This document shows positions 1 to 8,682 of a stretch of 14,928 nt of DNA, piece by piece. The notes beneath the pieces are model-generated. The model was not told where the DNA came from, did not search any database, and saw only the letters and a list, made by a program, of their open reading frames with translations. The position numbers and the translations under genes are program-made. This DNA is from Planoprotostelium fungivorum (taxonomy: Eukaryota; Evosea; Variosea; Cavosteliida; Cavosteliaceae), in contig MDYQ01000389.1 in NCBI GenBank assembly GCA_003024175.1, positions 1-14,928 of the forward strand, read 5' to 3'. Each line of letters opens with the position of its first letter. The stretch's first letter is position 1.

Positions 1-3000
1 CTCGTCTTACCCTGCTTCCAGGTAGTATGGCTCGTTCGTTCCGAGGATGAGACCTTGAATACTCAAGACAACCTGTAACAGTTGAGGGTCTACTCTGCTC
101 TACGTTATTTCCTCACCTGAAGGACATTAGATGTGTCTGGGCTCCAATTCTCGATTCCTCTTCCTGACCATGTGCCCAACAAACTCACTCAAGAAACGTC
201 AGATACAGACATGTCAGATGATGTGCGTATGGACATCAGATAGTACAAGAAGACGATAGTAGTGAATGGATAAGCTCTCACAACAGACAGTTCCATCCAC
301 GTAGAGGTTCGGGTTCACTTTCTCTCCAAAAGCACGGAATCGGACTTTAGGAGGAGAGTTGGGATAGTCGGAGGGGAATTGAACATCGAAGAAGAAAGGA
401 ATGTCAGCGTAAGGTGTGCCTTGTGGACCTGACATGGTCAAAGAGTTCCCTGCGTAAGAGCCTCACCTATGATCATGACCTGCATCAGATCGATTCGGTC
501 TTCGAAGACTCGAACATAGATTCCTTCAGTTAGGTTGCTCTTCAGTAACTCCCACTCCTTCATAATTCTCGACACAAAGTGACTCCCTTGTGGTGATTCC
601 TCCTAAAACAGTGAGCACGGTGAGGGAGAACGATACCGGATGAAATATCAGATGGAACATATTGAGATCACCATAGAGAAAGGGGAATCAGTGGCGTGAT
701 CCAGGACAGTGAACGTGTCTGAGTGATCTCTCTCGATGGCACTCTCAGCCACGGCTTCAGCTATCCCCTCAGTTGATTCGTTGGGCGGAGTTCCCTGAAG
801 TCGTCTCAGATGTGTCTTCAGAAAACTCTCACCACTGTTGATGGCTCTTCGTCTGACCTTGCGGCTACAGGAAGATCCATGGCAGAGAACAATTGGTAAT
901 TGTTGCTATCCATCTCACTCTCTTGCCACCATGCTGTAGTACCTGAGAACGATCACAAGTTGCCTTCCATTCGATCTACCTTGTCCCAGGAAAGCGGGTT
1001 CAACAACATTATTTCCCTCCACGAAAACACCTGCTCAATTGAGAAGAGAGTGAGGGATGATTCACACCTTCGTCTTCATCTTCTTCCATATCATCCAATT
1101 CTTCCTCCGATTGGTCGTCTTCAGTGTAGTACTCACACTCGAAGATATCATCGTCTTCGTTTTGTAAGCCCTCATCCTCATTGACCAAATATAATTCCTC
1201 GGCTAGCTTGAGACTCTCCGTTCCATCGGTCCACGACACTCGTATCCTGCCCTGCTTGATGTCCACAATTTCTCCAGCCACCTGAGCATGTCACCGATCG
1301 TGCGTATCTCTCTCTCACCAGATGTTCCTCTCCTTCTTTGGGCATAGCCAGGACTACATCTCCAAGCCTGTGCTCCCAGGGCTCGTACACCTTCAAATCC
1401 ATCACTGGCAATTCTTCCAGGATCCCCGGGCTGTCCTCCACTGTTAGCTTGAGAGGATCTGCTTTTGTTACTCTGGAATTCATCGTCACTTCACTCACCA
1501 CCAATCCAATTGACCACCGCTGTCCTCTCTCTGGAATTCACTCGTTGTACCACTCCAATCTAAGCAAATTCAATACCAACGATCGAGAGGAGACATCATC
1601 GATCATCGATGAGAAAGAATCAATGGAACGACTTACATCGAGGATAGCTGGATCTGCTGGTTGCCGTCGAACTACAGCATCTTCCGGCCAAAAATCTTCG
1701 TCCAAAAAGTTGTCACCAGGCACAACCTCCACTGAGGGTATGAATCGTGAGATGGTAGAATCTTGCCACTGTACATCTACATAGGTCCTGATTTTCTCGA
1801 TCATCGCTGGCATCTGTTTGTTGGGTCAGACCATGTCTGACATTCCTCTGATCACCTTTCCTGGGCCTGGACCATGATTGGATGTTGGAAGATCCGCGTC
1901 TACGTCTGCTTCACTCACTGTCTCCCGATCTTCGACTGGAGCAGATGTTAAACGTGGAAAGATTGTGTCTGTCACCCGTTTCATCACAGAAGGCCTGCTC
2001 TCCGATTTCCCATCTGGTGTATACAAATCGATTCAGCGGCGTCAACTCTCCCGGCTCTACGATAGGCTCTAGTTCAGCCTCTGGATCTCCTTTCTACCAG
2101 AGATAAATGGAGAGAAGATAGATGAACACACCATAGTGATGACCCAATCTACATCAGCTCTAACGAGAGTGACCTTTGATACTACACCGACAGAGTAATC
2201 GGGGGGATGATCAGTCTTGGTCACCCATTCCCATCCCACTCTGGCCAGGGCGGACACCTTTGGCCTCACTCTCTGTCTCTCTTTCAGTGTTAACACTTCT
2301 CCCCTCCTACCTGTCCGACATAGTAATAGATCTGCTCAGACTCCTCATCCTCATCGTCCTCTTCCATCTCCTCGTCCGGTTCATCATAACTGGACATCTC
2401 ATGATCTCTTCGTCTTGTTTGACTCACTATTGGGACTCTTCCGGAATCAAAAACGATGTCTGAGCATCTTTGACGAGGACGACGTCTCCGTTAGGAAATG
2501 AGACTTCCACATTGACAAAGACATCCACCACATATCCCAGCCATTTCTGATCGTTCAACACGGCCAACTCAGGCTCTAAGGAGTATATACTGGATAGCCG
2601 CTTGGCAGATACATTTCGAACCACTACGCCAGCGTTGTCTCTTCTTACCTTCAAATCAACGTAGACGTGAATCTACCTCATCTTAACAGAGTGCTGATTG
2701 GTCTATCTCACCTCTTTCACCGTACCCATCTGACCACTCAAATCGTTTGCACGTGTCACTACATCTCCATGTAACAAAGATCTGCATCTTTTAGTGCCCA
2801 ACATCTTGTAATTTGAGTCACCTGTCAATAACTTGAAGAGTCTCGGCCTTTTCGAATGTCGAATCGTGATACATCCAGAAGACCTCCACTTCATCAGGTG
2901 CAATCTGCATACGTTCAATGTTGTGATTCTAATACAATTGTCACCCACTTTACGCTCGTCTTCATCATCTGTGTACATGTCCTCAGTATCATCCTCATCA

Positions 3001-3176
3001 TCTTCTTCTTCCTCCCAACCAGTTCGCAGAATAATGCCAGCCCCTCGCCCTACGTCCGCGGATAGGACAACATCATCTACAAAATACTGCCTCCTGCTAA
3101 GTACCGATTTTTTTCTTCATATGCTCACCTTCGTTTGCACAGTTGATTGAATCTCGTTCGTCCCTTCCTCAGTCAT
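1..3176 (-). CDS. UBE2O: UBE2O-like hybrid E2/E3 ubiquitin-conjugating enzyme (3' end off the left edge)
   Basis: Exons, in gene order on the minus strand: 3129-3176, 2949-3086, 2822-2904, 2712-2781, 2428-2672, 2311-2389, 2132-2272, 1976-2093, 1856-1935, 1637-1813, 1499-1559, 1319-1461, 1068-1281, 980-1030, 833-942, 672-794, 467-602, 282-428, 117-187, 11-72. All phases close, giving at least 765 residues. The N-terminal part has repeated short beta modules typical of UBE2O (GTVKEIHVYVDLKV near 108-121, YVDVQWQDST near 345, GRIRVSWTDGT near 472) separated by three acidic runs. The UBC fold starts near residue 635; GPQGTPY, FPSDYPNSPPKV and NPNLYVDGTVC lead to catalytic Cys721, followed by LSLLGTW and SIQGLILGTNEPYY. 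Family knowledge: UBE2O transfers ubiquitin without a separate E3, acting on orphan ribosomal and other basic proteins. The start ATG (3174-3176) gives MTEEGTNE; a spacer with a poly(A) signal lies just upstream. It is shorter than the human protein, mainly before the UBC domain. Identity is secure; single splice sites less so. Confidence 0.94.
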
Positions 3177-3437
3177 GATCAACAACCGATGCTGCTGATG
3201 AAAAAAAAACGAGAATTTGTCACGTGCGTGGTTTTATTTCGTTGTAAAGCAACCATTGTTCGCACCAAGCTCTCGCTCGCAGAGATTTGAGTTCGGGCTG
3301 GTTGTGCCTTAGAGGAGACGAAGTCAAACATCCTTTCAGATTTATTTCTCCAAGCCATCTATCTTGACCTCTGAAGAAAAGAAAAGCAACCCGGCCCACA
3401 AAGTACAAATCTCCGTCCGTATCGACTAAAATTGCCT
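3177..3437. promoter_or_regulatory. Intergenic spacer: UBE2O promoter and kinase-gene 3' end
   Basis: These 261 bases separate two genes in the same orientation. They must hold the 3' UTR of the kinase gene and the promoter of the UBE2O-like gene. I see no plausible coding exon. A CACGTG E-box core lies at 3222-3227, about 46 bases before the UBE2O start codon, and a run of nine A at 3202-3210. Which factor, if any, binds is unknown. Confidence 0.5.
3234..3239 (-). terminator. Candidate poly(A) signal of the kinase gene
   Basis: The minus strand reads AATAAA here, within AAATAAAAC, about 200 bases past the proposed kinase stop at 3438-3440 and about 58 bases before the UBE2O start codon. The position suits cleavage of the upstream transcript before the next gene begins. 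The hexamer is short and could occur by chance in this AT-rich spacer. Confidence 0.45.
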
Positions 3438-6400
3438 CTAAGATACATCATCCCCTGGTTTTCTGAGGATTCTACTGGAGCCGCGGCTCATGATCGGCTT
3501 GTTTGGAAGCACTGTGGACTGCTTCAGATCCCCATATCGACATGCAGCTCACGTTGTGAGGACGAGGAGTTGTCTGGGAGATTTCTTGGTGGTGGTACAG
3601 GGGGTGTTGGGCGGCCTGTTGGTGGTGAGTTAGAATGCAGCGAATTGCTTCGACTCTTCTTCGGTGACGCATCTCCCCCGTCGACTGCCGATGGTCAACA
3701 CAGAGTCAGTTCAGTAAGACGCACCTGCGGGGTGGGGACCTGAGTGGATGGCTCTTCTGATGACCAGGCGATCAGTGAGAGATTTATCCTCAGGGGACGT
3801 AGGGGTTGGATCTTCCACGTGAGCTTTGGCGGCAGCATTATCGAGTGTGACTTTCATGGCCTCATTGTTCAACTCGAGATAGTATCCGTTCAAGAGACCT
3901 GCTAGTGTGACAAAATTGGGCCTCTTGGTAGGGTCTTTGGTACAACAAAGGCCCACTAATCTTCTGTAGTGGGTTGGGCAATCTAGAGGTAATGGAGGCA
4001 TAGTTCCTTCTGATATGTCTTCTGCCTTTCGATCGGGAAGGATTCTTGTATATAATTCCCACAGCACCACACCCATAGAGAACACATCCGCAGCAAAGGA
4101 ATAGTTCTGATGATTCATCACTTCAGGCGACTGTGTCAGGTCAGATGTGGTATTCCATACCCACTTACCATCCACAGATAGGTTCCTATTCCTTTGGTCA
4201 TCACTTGAGGTGCCAAGTCTCTCGATTCTCCAAAATCTGCTACTTTGACCCTGAAATTGGTGTCTACCTATTCCGATACATTGGTATCGCATGCAAAGAG
4301 ACGCTCACCAGAAGATTGAGGCTCTTTAGATCTCGATGCACTTTTCCCTGAGCGTGGACAAACTCCATACCCCTAGCAGCATCCAGAGCCATTCTCACTC
4401 GAATGGGGAAGGGAAGTTCCACGGTAGATTTGAGAACTGTGTCTAACCCTCCCAACTCTAGGTATTCTATCACTAGGCAAGCTCTCCCTGGATGAGCGGT
4501 GATAGCACCAATGAAGCTGACTACATTGGGATGACGCAATTTCCTGTCTACATGAACAACAGACTTGATGCTCCACTCACATCAAGGTATCCAGTTCTCT
4601 CTTGAAGTCTGCCGGGGCTTCATCCAGTCGTCCAAATTCCCATCGCTTCATGGCAACCTGTGCTGGGTGAGCTGGAGGGCTGTCGATATCGCTAATGAAT
4701 AGGGACATTATAATACTGTTATCATAATCAAGTCACCCTAACACCCCACAGAGAGCACAGAAAGACAGAAGCAGAAGCACCTGAGAATGAGGTGAGAAGA
4801 GGGCTGAAAGAAGGATCATACCTCCACCAAGAGTCTTCAGTGTGTCTACATCAGAAGAATCGATCTCCCAGAATTCAGAGGAGGAACCTTCGTTATCTTC
4901 CCCTACGAGGGAGATAGGAAGGTGGTATATTTCAGTCCACACTGTCTTGTCATTCTTATCTTCTGAGGGCACTATGGATGGTCATGCACACCTTCACGTG
5001 ATACCTCACCTGACATGTCTATGGTCAACAGCTGCTCTACTTTCGTCTTTTGGAAACACACATACGACACTTTGATATCCACTGATTTGCCCTGAAGGTG
5101 TCAAGATTGGAGGCATTGGTTGAATCACCTTTTCTATGGTGCCTTCAGAGGGGTAGAAACTGAAAAACCCGGTTGCATCAAACTCGTAGTGATTTGTCAG
5201 ACGAAACGTTGCCTTGACAGCCCAATTGTTTGTGAGCGTCAACGAATCGCTCATCGAGACATTGAACATGCTTCTCTTCACCGAAAATCGATACACATAT
5301 TTGGACAACTTAAATGATTTTGTGAACACGAGGCCTTTCGAAGTGAATGGGCATTCTGCTTCTGTCTCATTCACTACCGTTATCGTCCACTCACTCTCCA
5401 GAATCTGCTTGTGTGCTCTCTCTTGTGCCTTCTTGATGGTCTATTGACGGTAAATGAAATCGATCTCGAGGTATTCCCTTCCTCACCTTATCTGGATGTC
5501 GGAATAATTCGCTTGCTACGTTCCTAGGGTCCATTTCCGGAGCTTGATTCAGACTGAAGCTGCACCCTCTCAGTGGATTGCCGATGATGGTGCTCACTCT
5601 TCCAGCAATTGAGCCAGAGTGTCTTCAGGTCCTGCTTGCTTCTTCGTCAAAGGTCTTCTGCTGGATGAAACTGGGCTTGTGATTGCTCCTTCATCCACTG
5701 TTACTCCCTCTGGTGTTGTCCCACTGGTCATCTGCCTTCGTTCACTCCTTACTCTTACTGTTGTCCTCACCTCGGAGCTCTTTCCGAAGGCGAAGAATCT
5801 CTTCGAGGTCTTCTCCTTCTTCTCCAAAGGATCATCCGTTGAGACTATGAGCTGCAAGAGTTTTGCAACGTCCTCTCGATTGCTTGTGTTCATCTCTAGA
5901 ATGTCTGATGCGCCCACTCGCCCCACGATTCCCTCTTTTGTCATTGCGTCCATCTCTTTCTCTCTTCTCCGTGGCTCATTCGTGGGGATGATCAATAGGG
6001 TGGTGCACTACCAGTGTCATCTGTTGATCGCTTCCGTTCACTCACCTGCTTGAACCTAGCCGAACAGTCTTTCCTCAATCTTCGGAGATCCATGACGGCA
6101 TCTTTGGACGAAGAGACCAACCACAAGAGGAGAACGATGGAATAATTCTTGGGAAGGAAGGTCGTGTGGTCTAGAGTCAGTTCATCAGGGTCATCCTCAG
6201 AACCACACAGCAGGGGCTGTCGTAAGAAAGCGATCTTGTGTGTCTTCAGTGTTCCATCCCCCGACACTCCCTCAATCTTTCCTATTTGAAAGTCCCCCAC
6301 GAATGACATCTGTCTGCGTCACTCCTGCCGTTCATTCGTTGCTTGATGATCTCACATCATAGCACCAGGTGGACCACATCGTATGGACCTCTTGTATGCT

Positions 6401-8046
6401 TCCATAGTTTCCAACGGGCACACAGATCATCATATCGGATGTGATCTCTGGGGGTAATATGTTGTATTTTCCCTTCACTGTTGCCTTCTTGAATGCCAAC
6501 ATGGGAGCTGACACTGACTGTGTGATCTGGGGATAGTCTGTCATCGTCCATGACACAGTCTTACCATCGATCCCGGTGGCTTCTCGGGAAGCTCCCATGA
6601 AACTTGGTCGGTTTCTCGGTTGTGGTAGAAGAGCTCCTTATTCTCTGACCACTGGGGCTCCCAAGGAGGTGGTACGATCATCAGCTTGGGTAAATCAGTC
6701 GATGGACAACAGGTCCCAGTCAACAGTTCATGGTCACCCACCTCAGCATCAGCGGGAAGAGTCCAAGACGTATTTCCATTCTCATCGGCATAATATTTTC
6801 TCTGTTTTCCGTGGTCATCTTTGTACAACTCGAACCAATAGGAATGACTGATGCGATCAGCGGAGGATGCGAGGGAATTGGTGTAGTCCCCCAGAGATGA
6901 GGAGGGGCTGACGGATTCGGTCAACATCCTCGTCTCTGGCACAGCATCGGTTGACTTCGCCTTTGTCACGCTTGATGAATGGTGGCTCTTTCGTGACCCC
7001 GATGAACCCTTCTTTCCAAACTCCGGGGACGATCCTAGACCGTACTTTTCTTGTCAACTTCTCCGTCTTCGGTCTTCTCCTCTCACCTGCGCTGTGTCTC
7101 CTGGCTGAAGGTTCACCGTCGCCGGCCTTGGTTTCACGATAGAAGATGATCCTTCTTTTCCCTTCTCTGTCTTTGCTGCCGCTGACACCATCCCCTTCGT
7201 TGATTATTCTTCTCGTTATAATTTTGCACTCACTCCATCAACTTTTGAAAATTGAACACTTTTTCGTAACTGTTCCGCCAGACTCGACACCATCGGAGTA
7301 GGTGATGATCGCATCTTGTCTCCTCCCTGTGTAATGTCGCTCGATCCTGTCTCTTTTAATTCTGAATGTTTGATAATGATCTCACCCATCGTGGTATTCG
7401 CTCTTGTTGAATTGTGAACAATCTTCAAATTCGTTCCCTTCTGGTTCTCTAACGCATCCTCTTTTTCAATTTCAATCTTCTTCTCATTGGTAGTTTCCTT
7501 CCTGGTAGGGCGCTAACATGTACTCAATCATAGTAGCGATGCCTTCGCATGTTCACCTCGTTGAAAAGTTGCATACTAAGGGCCCTTCCCATTGGAGAGG
7601 AGGAAGGAGATCCGACCTGCTGCTGAGAAGATGATTTAGTCTGGTTGGTACCTCTGATAGCAGCAGAGACACCGATTGGGGCTGTTGTTATTCAACAGTT
7701 GCTCTTCATTGCAACATCGCACCGCTCTTATCAGGTTTTGCTTGTCCCATCCGTTTGAGGACAGCCTCCAGCTCTTTTTGATGCTCCATCAATCTTAAGA
7801 GCGTCTCTCACTCAATATCTTGTGATTCTCTCTCGCATAAGTTTCACCGGATATCTGGGTGAGATGAGAGACTGTTGAGCTGATACATAGATTACAAACT
7901 CGATGCGAAGGATCGATGCAATAGCCCTTCAATCGCAGCGGATGATATCCGGGCTGAGGTTGTTGGTCAGTCTGTTTGTTCGGTTCCTTTTGTGGTATAT
8001 ATTTTATTTTGCTGGGAATATTTTGCTGAATCCGCCAGGGGTTCAT
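3438..8046 (-). CDS. Multidomain signalling protein: two WW domains, GTPase-like region, Ig/MSP-like domain, TKL-type protein kinase
   Basis: Exons in gene order: 7812-8046, 7723-7773, 7557-7681, 7234-7512, 7087-7194, 6565-7044, 6356-6526, 6046-6309, 5771-6007, 5598-5731, 5487-5559, 5129-5440, 5010-5091, 4822-4962, 4745-4780, 4581-4671, 4309-4543, 4169-4267, 3725-4130, 3553-3684, 3438-3511. Phases close over about 1254 residues. The N-terminus has a small Cys/His cluster (C43, H48, C51, C54) and Ser-rich linkers. Two WW domains start at W336 and W394. Residues 447-620 resemble a Rho-like GTPase without its motifs. A beta-rich Ig/MSP-like stretch (about 735-870) precedes the kinase: loop LGGGASASV, VAMK Lys918, HRDLKSLN Asp1011, DFG Asp1029, SPE in place of APE. 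All catalytic residues are present, so it should be active, probably on Ser/Thr. The tail carries PTPPVPPPR, an SH3-ligand type motif. Substrate and pathway are unknown. The last two exons and the optional introns 7347-7385 and 5732-5770 are the least certain parts. Confidence 0.88.
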
Positions 8047-8682
8047 ATTGAAGGACCTGGAGAGGAATGTGGAGAGGAGAAGGGGACCTGGATGAAATGC
8101 ATCATCGTAAGAGGATAGGGAATGAAGGTCAGATATACGACGGGAAACGTTCGAACGAAAGAGGAGAGCAGAGGGAATTGTGAGAGGGCAGGTATTGATG
8201 GAGAGAATCCAAATGAGAGGGATGAGAAGGTGCAACACATCTAAACGTAACATACAAGCTACTAGTAGTTGTATGTACCCGATCAACAAAAGTGAGGATC
8301 ATACAAGCAGTCAAAGGAGGAGGACAGCTTCAATAATGTATGAATATATCCAATCGCACACAAGAGGTGTATAACGACAGAACATTCAAGGCCAAAACTC
8401 TACGGTTCTATTGAACGTACCTCTCAACTGACCCGACCTTGAAAGAGATTGACGTCATCAACGAGTTCTACTTAATATCCAAACAACAGAACCTTGCAGA
8501 CAATAATCACAATTGAGCTCCTGCGTTATGACAAATAAAATCAGCAACGGGTTGGTGATCTACCGAGATTAATTGTCACAGAATTCAAACACTCATTTAA
8601 CCACCACCAACGTTGTCTGTTGATACATCTTGCTCCCATAAGAGAAGTATTTGTGTCACTGTGAAGGGACATGCAAGTGCTC
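8047..8682. promoter_or_regulatory. Intergenic region between MED15 and the kinase gene
   Basis: These 636 bases lie between the MED15 stop and the kinase start codon, both genes on the minus strand, so they must contain the MED15 3' UTR and the kinase promoter and 5' UTR. The kinase reading frame stays open upstream of its ATG to 8289, but that extension is hydrophobic and unlike the rest, and the ATG at 8044-8046 is the better start. Apart from the TGACGTCA site I see no gene, RNA or clear repeat here. Confidence 0.5.
8450..8457. promoter_or_regulatory. CRE/ATF-type palindrome TGACGTCA
   Basis: A perfect eight-base palindrome TGACGTCA lies about 400 bases upstream of the kinase start codon. 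It is the full consensus for CREB/ATF-type bZIP factors in opisthokonts and amoebae. The motif is seen directly; its use here is inference and a chance match is possible. Confidence 0.35.

Noticed and set aside
1473-1498. A 22-26-nt intron in the UBE2O gene
   Set aside because: Another acceptor (AAAAG before CA GAT) gives a 37-nt intron that fits the phase, the size mode and the family sequence.
1338-1784. 148-residue open frame on the plus strand
   Set aside because: It is antisense to well-supported UBE2O exons, has no recognisable domain and no splice continuity; it is a by-product of coding on the other strand.
3220-3408. 62-residue minus-strand frame in the spacer
   Set aside because: It overlaps the poly(A) signal, matches nothing and lacks splice links to either neighbour.
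3711-4292. Kinase gene ending at TGA 3711-3713
   Set aside because: A 40-nt intron with standard borders leads to an open, proline-rich exon; the simple stop remains possible as an isoform.
5619-6053. 144-residue Ser/Val-rich plus-strand frame that looks like a membrane segment
   Set aside because: It lies opposite phase-consistent exons of the kinase gene; the hydrophobic look comes from complementing Glu/Lys-rich codons.
8047-8289. N-terminal extension of the kinase-gene protein upstream of 8046
   Set aside because: The frame is open but hydrophobic and low in coding character; the ATG at 8044-8046 begins the Lys/Gln-rich sequence that continues into the supported exons.
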